Part shown: positions 24,236 to 40,441 of the stretch, one piece after another
Layout: each line of letters begins with the position of its first letter
How positions within the stretch are numbered: the first letter of the stretch is position 1
Source of the DNA: an uncultured Alphaproteobacteria bacterium
GTDB taxonomy: Bacteria; Pseudomonadota; Alphaproteobacteria; Micropepsales; Micropepsaceae
NCBI GenBank assembly: GCA_903928515.1
Contig: CAIYRG010000040.1
Coordinates: 1-46,162, forward strand
DNA length: 46,162 bases
Direction: 5' to 3'
Position numbers and translations under genes: made by a program
Notes under the pieces: model-generated
Databases searched by the model: none
Told to the model about the DNA's origin: nothing
What the model saw: only the letters and a program-made list of their open reading frames with translations

Positions 24236-26302
24236 CTAAGCCGCCACTCGCGCGTGGCTGACCACCGCATCGGCCAGCTTGCCGGTGAGTTCGGCCAGAT
24301 GGTCGAACGCCGTCTCATAGGTGCCCACGCCTTGCGTCAGCGAACGCAGCTCGATGATCAGATCGTGAAGCTCCGATTGGGGCATCTGTGCTTCCACACT
24401 GTCCCAGCCGCGCCATCCCTGCCGGGTGTCGAAGCCCAGGATTTGTCCTCGCCGCCCGGAGATCAGGGCGTTGACCTTGGAGGTCGCCTCCGAGGGCACG
24501 TGAATCCGCACGTGCATGATCGGCTCCAGCAGCACCGGCGCGCAATTGGGCAGGCCCTCGGTCATGGCGAGGCGCGCCGCCGTCTGGAAGGCGGCATCCG
24601 AGGAATCCACCGAGTGGTAGGAGCCATCGGTGAGCGCCACGGAAAGATCGACCAGCGGAAAGCCCAGCGGCCCGTGCTGCAGATAATCCACCACGCCCTT
24701 TTCGACGGACGGGATGAAATTGCGCGGCACTACACCGCCACTGATCTGGTCCTCGAAGGCGAAACCCGCCCCGCGCGGGCGCGGCTTGATATCGAGCACC
24801 ACGTCGCCAAATTGGCCGTGTCCTCCCGTCTGGCGCTTGTGCCGCCCGCGCTGCGTCGTGGCTTTGCGGATGGTCTCGCGGTAAGGCACCAACGGCTTCT
24901 GCGTGTTCAGTTTGAGCGCATATTTGGAGGCGAGCCTTTCGACCGCCACCCGCAGGTGAATCTCGCCCTGCCCGCGCAGCACCATCTGATGCAGCGCGCC
25001 ATCTTGCTCGAACTGCAACGAAGGATCTTCCTCGTGCAGCTTGGCGATGGCCGCGGTGAGCTTCACCTCGTCCTTGCGATCGGCAGCCTGAACCGCCATG
25101 GCATAGACCGGCGTGAGCGCATCGGCCTTGCTCAACCGCTTGGTTCCGGCTTTCGCCGTGGTCAGGGTTTCACCCGTGGCGATGCCTTCCAGACGGCCCA
25201 ACGCCACCGTGTCGCCGGCCTTGGCTTCGGTCAGCTTGGTCTGGTTTTCGCCTTTCAGCGCGAAGATGCCGCCAACACGCACATCGTTGCCATCGGAGCG
25301 ATGCAGCACCGCGCCGTCTTTCACGGTGCCGGAGAGAATACGCGCCAGCGAAACCTTGCCGCCGCGTTCGGTGTGGAACGTATTGAGCACCTGCACCACC
25401 GCCTCATTGTTTGGCGGTGCGACGAGGCCTAGGCGTTTGGCGGTGTGGGCGATCTCCGGCGTTTCATGGCGCAGCGCCTTCAACAGTCGCCGCACGCCGT
25501 TGTCGCCGGAAGCCGAGCCGATGAACACCGGCACGATGTTGCCATCTTCCAGATCGTGCTGCAGATCGTCCAGCACCTCGTCGCGTGGCGGCGCTACGTC
25601 GGAAAGCAATTCCTCCATCAATTGCTCGTGATAATCGGCGAGCTTTTCCAACATCGAGAAGCGCGCTTCGCTTTCGCGCGTCTTCACTTCATCGGCCATT
25701 TCGATGGCTTCCGACGCCGCATGCGGCCGATACATGAAGGCGCGCTCCAGCGCGAGGTCGACGAAGCCCGTGACGCCGCCATCCTTCCAGATCGGGATTT
25801 GGCGCAGCAGCAAAGGCTTCTCGGAAACCGCCTGAAGAATTTGCAGCGTGTCGCGGATCGAGCCGGTCGCCTTGTCGACCTTGTTCACGAACAGCATGTG
25901 CGGAATGCCCATATCCGCGAGGCGTTTCAGATAGGGCTGTAGCATCGCGGCCTTGTCGGCATCGGGTTCACAAACCACAATGGCCGCATCGAGGCCCGGC
26001 AGAACATTCAACGCATCTTGAAGAAATTCGATGGAGCCCGGACAATCGATGAAGGTGAAGCTCTCTCCGAGATAATCGAGCGTGGCGACATTGGCTTCCA
26101 CGCTCATCTGCCGGGCGCGTGCTTCCGGGGAAAAATCGCCCAGTGTGTTCTTCGCCGCCATGTCGCCTTTGCGCGAGATGGCGTTCGTCACCCATGCGAG
26201 GCTTTCAAGCAATGCGGTTTTGCCCGCGCCATGCGGACCTACGAGGGCCACTGCGCGTGGCCCACTTTTCTCCTTGGGTAGAGTGCCGATCTTTTTTGAC
26301 AT
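24236..26302 (-). CDS. Elongation factor G-like GTPase (EF-G paralog)
   Basis: P-loop GPHGAGKT, FIDCPGSIEF, NKVDKA; EF-G domains III-V; TQRGRHKRQTGGHGQFGDVVLDI. Confidence 0.9.
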   Translation of the reverse strand: MSKKIGTLPKEKSGPRAVALVGPHGAGKTALLESLAWVTNAISRKGDMAAKNTLGDFSPEARARQMSVEANVATLDYLGESFTFIDCPGSIEFLQDALNVLPGLDAAIVVCEPDADKAAMLQPYLKRLADMGIPHMLFVNKVDKATGSIRDTLQILQAVSEKPLLLRQIPIWKDGGVTGFVDLALERAFMYRPHAASEAIEMADEVKTRESEARFSMLEKLADYHEQLMEELLSDVAPPRDEVLDDLQHDLEDGNIVPVFIGSASGDNGVRRLLKALRHETPEIAHTAKRLGLVAPPNNEAVVQVLNTFHTERGGKVSLARILSGTVKDGAVLHRSDGNDVRVGGIFALKGENQTKLTEAKAGDTVALGRLEGIATGETLTTAKAGTKRLSKADALTPVYAMAVQAADRKDEVKLTAAIAKLHEEDPSLQFEQDGALHQMVLRGQGEIHLRVAVERLASKYALKLNTQKPLVPYRETIRKATTQRGRHKRQTGGHGQFGDVVLDIKPRPRGAGFAFEDQISGGVVPRNFIPSVEKGVVDYLQHGPLGFPLVDLSVALTDGSYHSVDSSDAAFQTAARLAMTEGLPNCAPVLLEPIMHVRIHVPSEATSKVNALISGRRGQILGFDTRQGWRGWDSVEAQMPQSELHDLIIELRSLTQGVGTYETAFDHLAELTGKLADAVVSHARVAA

Positions 26303-26456
26303 AAGCGCCTCCTTGCGAACCCCTCGTTGATGAGGAGCGCCGGCAGCGCCGTATCTTCGGCCGCCTTAGCGCCCTTCAGATGAGCGGTATCGTCGCGCCG
26401 CCTATGGCGCGATAGCAAGAGAGAAGAACGCTTGACGGGCGAGATTCAGGAAATGC

Positions 26457-26490
26457 AAAGGCCCGCGCGTTTGCACGTGCGGGCCTCGCG
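26457..26490 (-). terminator. Terminator-like hairpin downstream of the aminotransferase
   Basis: AGGCCCGC..GCGGGCCT stem between convergently or serially arranged minus-strand genes. Confidence 0.6.
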
Positions 26491-26512
26491 ATCTGTCCCG
26501 TTATCGGTCGGT

Positions 26513-27784
<1,272 letters not shown>

Positions 27785-27915
27785 CTAGCAACCGTGCCCC
27801 CGCCACGCAAGCGTGACGCCCAAAGACATTGCGGAAAACTGGGCATTTCCGCGCCATTTCCATTACGCTCCGGCCACTTTAGAAAATCGCAAGGAGTGCT
27901 GCGGAAAATACCCCC

Positions 27916-28383
27916 ATGCTGGCTTTCGTTTTTCCTCGCCGTTTCGCCTTGGTGGCGCCCATCTGGGCTTTGGCCGCGTCCCTGACTTTGGCAGGCTGCG
28001 CCGACCCCAAACCGCCTGCGGGGCGCTGGCAGGGTGCCTATAGCGGCGACGACATCATGATTGCGGTGCGGCTGGAGATCGGCACCGATGCCACCATCCG
28101 CGTCTCGGCGCCGGATGCCATTTCCGATCATTTCGCGGACATGTCGGAAGACGAGCGCAATGCGATCCGGGCACGGCTTGAGACCGGATTGGAGAAGGCC
28201 TGGCCGTCTACCGGTCCTGTTGCGTTCTCGTTCGACGGCAAGATATTCCGCAAGCCCGGCGGCGTAGCGCCGCAAATGGAATGGGACGACAAAGCGCACA
28301 CGATGACCGTGATCGTCTATCCCGGCTCGCATCCCACCGTGCGCGTGAAACTCACGCCGGTCGATCAGTTCGGCGAGAACTAA
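27916..28383 (+). CDS. Hypothetical lipoprotein
   Basis: Lipobox LTLAGC after hydrophobic leader; compact 155-aa ORF. Confidence 0.75.
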   Translation: MLAFVFPRRFALVAPIWALAASLTLAGCADPKPPAGRWQGAYSGDDIMIAVRLEIGTDATIRVSAPDAISDHFADMSEDERNAIRARLETGLEKAWPSTGPVAFSFDGKIFRKPGGVAPQMEWDDKAHTMTVIVYPGSHPTVRVKLTPVDQFGEN

Positions 28384-28409
28384 AACTCATTCTTCAGCGT
28401 GCGACCTTC

Positions 28410-28455
28410 CTTCTTTCTTCCTCCCCCGTTTACGGGGGCGGTGAAGAAAGGTCAC
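28410..28455. repeat. Palindromic element overlapping the 3' end of the DUF486 gene
   Basis: CCTTCTTTCTTCCTCCCCCGTTTACGGGGGCGGTGAAGAAAGG imperfect inverted repeat. Confidence 0.6.
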
Positions 28456-28789
28456 TCATGAAACGCGAATACCCCGCCAGCACGAGGCAGGCGAAGGCGG
28501 CGGCATGGTTCCAGCGCAACGCCTCGCCCAGATAGAAAACCGAGAACAACGCGAAGACGATCAACGTGATGATCTCCTGCATCGTCTTGAGCTGCGCCGC
28601 CGAATAGATCTGGTGGCAAAAATGGTTGGCTGGCACCGCGAAGCAATATTCGACGAAGGCAATCAGCCAGCTCAACAGCACGACCAGCCATAGCGGCGCG
28701 TGGGGGAACTTGAACTGGCCGTACCAGGCGAAAGTCATGAACACATTGGAAATACAGAGCAAAACGATGGGCATGAGTGCCGTCGGCAT
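28430..28789 (-). CDS. DMT family protein / DUF486
   Basis: 4-TM; FKFPHAPLWLVVLLSWLIAFVEYCFAVPANHFCHQIYSAAQLKTMQEIITLIVFALFSVFYLGE. Confidence 0.92.
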   Translation of the reverse strand: MPTALMPIVLLCISNVFMTFAWYGQFKFPHAPLWLVVLLSWLIAFVEYCFAVPANHFCHQIYSAAQLKTMQEIITLIVFALFSVFYLGEALRWNHAAAFACLVLAGYSRFMSDLSSPPP

Positions 28790-28972
28790 AGGAAATTCCC
28801 CTTTGTGCGCGAAGCAGCACCCTAGCAGCCGAGCCCCAGAGGAATAAGCGCCGCGCGCCCCGCGTCTCTGTATTGGTCTGACTTTGGAAATCCTGTAATG
28901 TTCCGGTCAACAGGGTGAGCCGAAGAGCCGCCACAGCTTTCCAATGAAGCTCGACCTTCAGGGAGGTCTTTC

Positions 28973-29599
28973 ATGCGTTATGCCGTTCTCGTTGCCGGCC
29001 TGTGCCTGGCCGCGTTGCTCGTGCCCGCGCATGAAGCGCGCGCCTCCGTGACGTTCATCGGTCCGGGCTCGTCCTACGATTGCTACATGGCTGCCGAATA
29101 CGGGCAGTTCAAACCGGGCGAAACGCCGCTCGATATCTGCAACACGGCCATGGACGAACCCATCGCCGGACGCGAACTCGCCGGCACGCTCGTCAATCGC
29201 GGCATCATCTATGTGCGCATGGGCAACGCCGAAATGTCGATGCGGGATTGCGAAGCCGCGCTCAAGATCATGCCGACGATGGGCGAAGCGCATGCCAATC
29301 TCGGCGTCGCGCTGCTACGGCTCGGTCGCTTGCAAGAAGCGATGACCGCGCTGAACAAGGGCATCGAATACGGCGTGAACAAACCCTATGCGGCCTATTA
29401 CGACCGCGGCTTGGTGCGCGAGGATATTGGCGATGTGAAGGGCGCCTATGTCGATTACATGAAGGCCGTGGAGCTGAAGCCGGATTTCGAACTGGCGCAG
29501 GAACAGGTCAAGCGCTTCTCGATCATGGCGCAAGCCGGCCCGCAGATTGTCTCGAAGAACACAGCACCGGTGAAGAAGACGCCACCGGCGTCGCCTTAG
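28973..29599 (+). CDS. Secreted/periplasmic TPR repeat protein
   Basis: Signal peptide; TPR pattern (GEAHANLGVALLRLGRLQEAMTALNKGIEYGVNKPYAAYYDRGLVREDIGDVKGAYVDYMKAVELKPDFE). Confidence 0.85.
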   Translation: MRYAVLVAGLCLAALLVPAHEARASVTFIGPGSSYDCYMAAEYGQFKPGETPLDICNTAMDEPIAGRELAGTLVNRGIIYVRMGNAEMSMRDCEAALKIMPTMGEAHANLGVALLRLGRLQEAMTALNKGIEYGVNKPYAAYYDRGLVREDIGDVKGAYVDYMKAVELKPDFELAQEQVKRFSIMAQAGPQIVSKNTAPVKKTPPASP

Positions 29600-29635
29600 A
29601 CATTTTCCGAGGCCTCGAAAGGTTTCCCTCGAAAT

Positions 29636-29757
29636 CCCCTCCCCCTTGTGGGGAGGGTTAGGGTAGGGGTTCTACTCGCCTGCACGGCTAGCGCTATGCG
29701 CTGCCCCCCACCCGAACTTGCTTCGCAAGTTCGACCTCCCCGCAAGGGGGAGGTTAA
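29636..29757. repeat. REP-like intergenic repeat with multiple hairpins
   Basis: CCCCTCCCCCTTGTGGGGAGGGTTAGGG ... GAACTTGCTTCGCAAGTTC ... CCTCCCCGCAAGGGGGAGG. Confidence 0.75.
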
Positions 29758-29782
29758 TACCGAGCTTTAAACTCACAGCTTT

Positions 29783-29806
29783 CCGCCTTCGCTACAGCTT
29801 CGGCGG
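29783..29806. repeat. Short palindromic element next to gckA stop codon
   Basis: CCGCCTTCGCTACAGCTTCGGCGG; similar cgcccaccttcgctgcgacgcagcttcggcgggcg near 15361-15395. Confidence 0.55.
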
Positions 29807-29807
29807 A

Positions 29808-31085
29808 CTAACGTCGCACGAAGATCGCGCGGAAATCGTTGACGTTGGTGCGCGTCGGACCCGTGACGATCAGATCGTTCAAGCCCCCGAAGAAATTGTA
29901 CGCATCGTTGTTGGCGAGATAATCCCCCGCCTTCAAACCCGCCGCTGCCGCGCGCGCCAGCGTGTCGGGCCCTGTGATGGCGCCCGCATTATCTTCGGTG
30001 CCGTCGATGCCGTCGGTATCGCACGCCAGCGCCCAGGTTTCGGGCTGCGCGCCCAGCGCGATGGTGAGCGCCAGCAAAAACTCCGCATCGCGTCCGCCGC
30101 GCCCGTTGCCCTGCACTGTCACCGTCGTCTCGCCGCCCGAGATCAGCACGCACGGTGTAGGCAAAGGCTGGCCGTGCAACGCAATCTGACGCGCCATACC
30201 GGCGTGCATCTTTGCGATCTCGCGAGACTCGCCCTCAATCGCGTTGCCGAGCACGAGGGGCGTCACGCCCGCCTTGCGCGCCGCATCGGCCGCCGCATCG
30301 AGCGCGGTTTGCGCCGTGGCGATCACGACGTTCTCGACATGCGCGAAAGCCGGATCGCCGGGCTTGGGCGTTTCCGATGCCGGATTGTTGAGCCAGCGCG
30401 TGACCGATGGCGGCACCACAACGCCATATTTGGCAAGCACTGCCATGGCGTCTTGCCGTGTTGTGGCATCGGGAATGGTCGGACCGGAGGCAACCGTGCC
30501 GGGATCATCGCCCGGCACATCGGAAATGATCAGCGTCTTGATGCGCGCAGGTGCTGCGGCCAGCGCCAAACGTCCGCCCTTGATGGCGGAGAGATGCTTG
30601 CGCACGCAGTTGATTTCGCCGATGGCCGCACCGCCCAACAACAACGCCTTCGTCACGGCCTGCTTGGCGGAGAGCGGCACTTCCGGCGGTGGTGCCGTGA
30701 GCAGCGCCGAACCGCCGCCCGAGATGAGACAGAGAACGAGATCGTCTTCGGTGAGGCCTTTCACCAATTCGATGATGCGGCCCGCCGCGGCATAGCCGTT
30801 GGCATCAGGCATCGGATGACCGGCTTCGACCACTTCGATGCGCTTGCAATTGCCGCCATGCGCATAACGCGTAACGACCAAACCCGACAGCGGCTTGTCT
30901 TCGGGCCAATGCGCCTCAACAACTTCCGCCATCGAGGCCGCGGCCTTGCCTGCACCGACAACAATCGTGCGGCCCTTGGGCGGCGCGGGCAAATGCGGCG
31001 GCACGCAAAGCTCGGGTCGCGCCGCGTCAAGTGCGGCATCAAACAACGAACGCAGGAAGGCGCGCGGATCGGAAATTTCGGTCAT
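29808..31085 (-). CDS. gckA: Glycerate 2-kinase (GckA/MOFRL family)
   Basis: VGAGKAAASMAEVVE, LISGGGSALLTAPP, LISGGETTVTVQGNGRGGRDAEFLLALTIAL, ALACDTDGIDGTEDNAGA; start trimmed to MTEISDPR. Confidence 0.92.
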   Translation of the reverse strand: MTEISDPRAFLRSLFDAALDAARPELCVPPHLPAPPKGRTIVVGAGKAAASMAEVVEAHWPEDKPLSGLVVTRYAHGGNCKRIEVVEAGHPMPDANGYAAAGRIIELVKGLTEDDLVLCLISGGGSALLTAPPPEVPLSAKQAVTKALLLGGAAIGEINCVRKHLSAIKGGRLALAAAPARIKTLIISDVPGDDPGTVASGPTIPDATTRQDAMAVLAKYGVVVPPSVTRWLNNPASETPKPGDPAFAHVENVVIATAQTALDAAADAARKAGVTPLVLGNAIEGESREIAKMHAGMARQIALHGQPLPTPCVLISGGETTVTVQGNGRGGRDAEFLLALTIALGAQPETWALACDTDGIDGTEDNAGAITGPDTLARAAAAGLKAGDYLANNDAYNFFGGLNDLIVTGPTRTNVNDFRAIFVRR

Positions 31086-31972
31086 TAGCCTTTGGCCACT
31101 TCGTGGTTGGCGAGACGTTCCAGCACTTTCACCAACGCCGAATGATCGAGCAGGGAATCGCCGTGCGCCGCTGCGGAATTGAACAACTCCTGGCAATTCG
31201 CGGTGTTGGGCAGTGCCACCTTCAACGCCTTGGCGTTCTGCAGAACGAGATTCAAATCCTTCTGGTGCAACTCGATCCGGAAACCCGGATTGAACGTGCG
31301 CTTAATCATGCGCTCGCCGTGCAATTCCAAAATGCGCGACGCGCCGGCACCGCCCATCAAGGCTTCGCGCACCTTCGCAGGATCGGCACCCGCCTTCGCC
31401 GCGAACACCAAGGCTTCGGCGACGGCTTCGATGTTCAACGCGACGACAATCTGGTTGGCCGATTTGCAAATCTGGCCGGCACCGTTCTCGCCGATGCGCA
31501 CGATGGTTTTGCCCATCAACTGGAAATACGGCTTCACCGTCTCAAAGCTGGCTTCCGGCCCACCGGCCATGAACACCAGCGTCGCATTCTTCGCGCCCGT
31601 CTCACCGCCGGAAATCGGCGCATCGAGGAAGGTGCAGCCTTTCTCTTCGATCTTCTTGGCGAAGCCCTGGGTGGCCTGTGCCGAGATGGTGCTGCAATCG
31701 ACCACGATCTTGCCGGGCGCCAATCCTTCGGCGACACCGTCCTTGCCGAACAATACGAGATCGACATCGGGTGTGTCGGGCACGCAGAGGAAGATCACAT
31801 CGGCCTTCTGCGCGACGTCCTTCGCAGTGGCGCAGGATTTGCCCCCCGCCGCGAGAAGTTCTTCAGGCACCGAGCGGCGCGACTTCAGGAACAGCGTATG
31901 GCCGCCCTTGATGAGATGGCCCGCCATCGGCTTGCCCATGATGCCCAAACCGATGAAGCCCAAATTGGCCAT
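31085..31972 (-). CDS. garR: 2-hydroxy-3-oxopropionate (tartronate semialdehyde) reductase-like beta-hydroxyacid dehydrogenase
   Basis: MANLGFIGLGIMGKPMAGHLIKGGH Rossmann motif; DAPISGGETGAKNATLVFMAGG; TAATG overlap with gckA. Confidence 0.88.
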   Translation of the reverse strand: MANLGFIGLGIMGKPMAGHLIKGGHTLFLKSRRSVPEELLAAGGKSCATAKDVAQKADVIFLCVPDTPDVDLVLFGKDGVAEGLAPGKIVVDCSTISAQATQGFAKKIEEKGCTFLDAPISGGETGAKNATLVFMAGGPEASFETVKPYFQLMGKTIVRIGENGAGQICKSANQIVVALNIEAVAEALVFAAKAGADPAKVREALMGGAGASRILELHGERMIKRTFNPGFRIELHQKDLNLVLQNAKALKVALPNTANCQELFNSAAAHGDSLLDHSALVKVLERLANHEVAKG

Positions 31973-32282
31973 GACGAGTTCCTTCTCAAAATCGGGCGCA
32001 CGATAGCGCGCGGGCCCTGCCATGCAACGAAAAACCGCGCGGCTTTTGCGCAAGCATTTGGCGGATTTGAGCAATTTCAAACGCGCGCGGAATTACGCCA
32101 AGTTGCGTCCCAAAAGTGGACATCATCCGCAGCCCTCCGTAAGGTTTGTGCACTGCACTATCAGCAACGGCCAGCGATCAGGGGCGACGCGCTGCCGGAC
32201 AATCATCGAGCATTTTTAGAATATCCATTCATGGCCATCGCTGGCCGAATTGCGTCTCGTTCTACGGGTACTGGGGGTTGTT

Positions 32283-37755
<5,473 letters not shown>

Positions 37756-37772
37756 GCGCGGACCCTGGCGAA

Positions 37773-37817
37773 AAGAAAAAGGCCTTTCGGTGAAACCTGA
37801 AGGGCCTTTTTTATCTA
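37773..37817. terminator. Rho-independent terminator of the autotransporter
   Basis: AAAAAGGCC...GGGCCTTTTTT stem with T run. Confidence 0.8.
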
Positions 37818-37829
37818 ACCAGAATGACC

Positions 37830-37926
37830 TGTCATGCCCGCGAAGGCGGGCACCCAGGACCAATTCTCAATGTCCCGGATGGCGTTGAAAGCTAATCCTG
37901 GGTCCCCGCCTTCGCGGGGATGACAG
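37830..37926. repeat. REP/BIME-like inverted repeat pair
   Basis: TGTCATGCCCGCGAAGGCGGGCACCCAGG ... CCTGGGTCCCCGCCTTCGCGGGGATGACAG. Confidence 0.75.
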
Positions 37927-37959
37927 CGGCTTGGTTGTGAGGTTGAGAAAGTGGAAACA

Positions 37960-37990
37960 AAAAAGGGGCTCCGAACGGGAGCCCCTTTTC
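37960..37990 (-). terminator. Rho-independent terminator of the LeuA-like gene
   Basis: AAAAGGGGCTCC gaac GGGAGCCCCTTTT. Confidence 0.8.
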
Positions 37991-38010
37991 TTATGCGCGG
38001 GAGAGAAAAT

Positions 38011-39243
38011 TTACTGCGCGGCGGTCTTCAGCGCGCCCGAAGTTTCCACCATCTTGCGGAATTCATCGGTGGTAACGAGGCCCTTCTTCTGAATACCGAG
38101 CGCCTTTACCTGATTGAGCAATTCTTTCACCGTGCCGTCATCGGCGTTGGTGATGCCCATCTGTTCGAGATGATAGGTGATCGAGGCGTTGCCGCTCTTC
38201 TTGCCGAGAACCACATCGCCCTTGCGGCCGGTGAGGAACGGATGCGTGCCGAACATCGCCAGCGGTTCTTTCACCACCAGATCGACACCGATGCCGGATT
38301 CGCGGGTGAAGTTTTTTGATCCCAGGATCGGCTTATTGGCCGCAATCGGCGTGTTGGAAATGCGGCTGACCAATTCGCCAAGCTCGGGAATCTTGTCGAG
38401 CTTGTATTGCTTGTCGTAGCCGTAGAGCACGTGCAGCGCGACCATCAATTCTTCCAGCGCCGCGTTGCCGGTGCGCTCGCCCATGCCGTTGGCGCAAGAG
38501 TGAATGCAGGTGGCGCCCGCTTCCACGCCCGCGAGTTCGGTGGCGACGGCCATGCCGAAATCGTTGTGGGTGTGCACTTCAACGGGGAGGTTGGTGAGCT
38601 TCTTCACCAGCTTGACCATGTATTTGATGGCATTGGGCGTGGCGCAGCCCATCGTGTCGACAACGCCGACCGAATCCGGCGGCGCTTCTTCCATCAAGCG
38701 TGACAGCAAATTGGTGAGATCTTCTTCACGGGCGCGCGTCGTGTCGTAGGGGAAGTAGACGGTGTAGAGGCCCTGCTTCTTGGCGTATTTGACGGCTTCC
38801 ACGCTCTTGCGCAGCACATCTTCCCACGTCCACTTGAACTGCCATTGCAGCTTGGGGAAGCCGATCGGCACTTCGATGATCACGCCATGCGCGCCGCATT
38901 CCAGCGCCTTGTCCATGTCGGCGTTCATCGCGCGGGCGAAGGTGAAGATCTTCGATTTCAGGCCCAGCTTCGAGATGCGCTTGATGGCTTCAAAATCGGG
39001 CTCGGACACGGCCGGCATACCGGCTTCGATGCGCTCGACGCCGACTTCCGCCAGCTTCTCGGCGATGGCGATCTTGTCTTCGACCGAGAACACGATGCCT
39101 GGGGTCTGCTCGCCGTCGCGCAACGTCGCGTCGTGAATCTCGACCTTCTCGGGGAGATTCATCTGGGCGGTGACTTCGGGCACCACGTTATAGGGGCTGA
39201 CCCACCAGTCGTTTCCTTGGTGGTAGTTGTAGTTCTTGTTCAT
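38011..39243 (-). CDS. LeuA-like DRE-TIM metallolyase (isopropylmalate/homocitrate synthase family, lacks LeuA regulatory domain)
   Basis: EIHDATLRDGEQTPGIVFS; EVHTHNDFGMAVA; CANGMGERTGNAALEELM; ~410 aa. Confidence 0.88.
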   Translation of the reverse strand: MNKNYNYHQGNDWWVSPYNVVPEVTAQMNLPEKVEIHDATLRDGEQTPGIVFSVEDKIAIAEKLAEVGVERIEAGMPAVSEPDFEAIKRISKLGLKSKIFTFARAMNADMDKALECGAHGVIIEVPIGFPKLQWQFKWTWEDVLRKSVEAVKYAKKQGLYTVYFPYDTTRAREEDLTNLLSRLMEEAPPDSVGVVDTMGCATPNAIKYMVKLVKKLTNLPVEVHTHNDFGMAVATELAGVEAGATCIHSCANGMGERTGNAALEELMVALHVLYGYDKQYKLDKIPELGELVSRISNTPIAANKPILGSKNFTRESGIGVDLVVKEPLAMFGTHPFLTGRKGDVVLGKKSGNASITYHLEQMGITNADDGTVKELLNQVKALGIQKKGLVTTDEFRKMVETSGALKTAAQ

Positions 39244-39405
39244 GGCGCCAGCTCCTTGGGGCTTTTTTCGGCGCGGATTGTAAACCGCAGCCCAAGCCCA
39301 AGAAAGTCCCAGCTAGAACGAAATCAAGTTTCGATGTCATTCCAGCGTCTTAAATTGACGCGCAATCTAACGCCGAACCGGCATCCACTTCGGCGGATTG
39401 CGCTT

Positions 39406-39816
39406 TTACAGCCGGTCTAGGTTAAAGTCGTCGCAGTCCTCGCCGAAAGCCGCCAAACTCTCCTCCAGATAATCGCCCAGAAGCGGCAAAGTGAGCAGGT
39501 ATTCCGCCACCCGCGTGCTGTGTTCCTGCGCTGCCGTGCTGATCGCCTCGTCCCAGTCACCCTTGTCGTAAGTGCCCCGGCCGATCCAGGCGAGCGCCAC
39601 CAGACGCGCCTGTTCGTCCTGGTTCAGGCCCCGGATAAAGGCCACCAACTCGGTTTGAACGGCGTCTTCACCGGTATCTTCCAGAACGTCCGCCATACCG
39701 TCATCGGCCGCGTTCGAGCCGGAATCCGGGTCGGAATCGCCTTCCTTGACGTCGAATTGCCGCGCCTTGGCGATCACAAAACAGACCTTATCCTTATTAA
39801 TTCCGCGCATTTTCAC
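39406..39816 (-). CDS. DUF3775-like protein
   Basis: VCFVIAKARQFDVKEGDSDPDSGSNAADDGMADVLED...ELVAFIRGLNQDEQARLVALAWIGRGTYDKGDWDEAI. Confidence 0.82.
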   Translation of the reverse strand: MKMRGINKDKVCFVIAKARQFDVKEGDSDPDSGSNAADDGMADVLEDTGEDAVQTELVAFIRGLNQDEQARLVALAWIGRGTYDKGDWDEAISTAAQEHSTRVAEYLLTLPLLGDYLEESLAAFGEDCDDFNLDRL

Positions 39817-39955
39817 CTCGCATATCCTATTCCGTAGGCAACGCTCAGGCGTAGTTGGGGTTGCGCCGGGATAGGGGCGGGTTTAAATCCCCAGGCCAGG
39901 GTCGCGAACGGCACAGGGATCGCCAATCGTCCCGATTTTACAGGATCTTACCGAC

Positions 39956-40441
39956 GTGAAGCACGCTGCCCCGCGCTACCAGCCGTGGAGCGCCGACGAG
40001 GCGTCCGCGATTGTCTCGACCGAATCTGCACGCGAGGGCGCTCTGCTGCCCGTGCTGCACAAATTGCAGGAGACATTCGGTCACGTGCCGGACGCGGCGG
40101 TGCCGGTGATCGCGCAAGTGATGAATCTGTCGCGCGCCGAAGTGCACGGCGTCGTCACATTTTATCACGACTTCAAGCACGCCCCGCAGGGCAAGCATGT
40201 GCTCAAGATTTGCCGCGCCGAGGCTTGCCAATCGCGCGGCGGCGAAGATATCGCGGCACGCGCGTCAAAGCTGCTCGGCATCGCCTTTGGCGAAACCACC
40301 ACCGACAAGCGCGTGACGCTGGAAGCCATCTACTGCCTGGGTCTTTGCGCTTGCGGCCCCAGCGCCATGTTGAACGGCGCGCCGGTGGCGCGCGTGACAG
40401 ATGCGAAATTGGATTCGCTGATCGCGGAGACCAATTCATGA
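39956..40441 (+). CDS. fdsG: NAD-dependent formate dehydrogenase subunit gamma (NuoE-like)
   Basis: LQETFGHVPDAAVPVIAQVMNLSRAEVHGVVTFYHDF; CRAEACQSRG and CLGLCACGPSA 2Fe-2S ligands; GTG start. Confidence 0.93.
   Translation: MKHAAPRYQPWSADEASAIVSTESAREGALLPVLHKLQETFGHVPDAAVPVIAQVMNLSRAEVHGVVTFYHDFKHAPQGKHVLKICRAEACQSRGGEDIAARASKLLGIAFGETTTDKRVTLEAIYCLGLCACGPSAMLNGAPVARVTDAKLDSLIAETNS

Noticed and set aside
24194-25432. 412-aa plus-strand ORF opposite the EF-G-like gene
   Set aside because: No recognisable motif; sense gene fully accounts for the region.
29636-29757. Multiple short G/C-rich hairpins considered as a CRISPR-like or integron attC array
   Set aside because: No regular repeat/spacer periodicity, no cas or integrase genes; fits a REP-like intergenic repeat.
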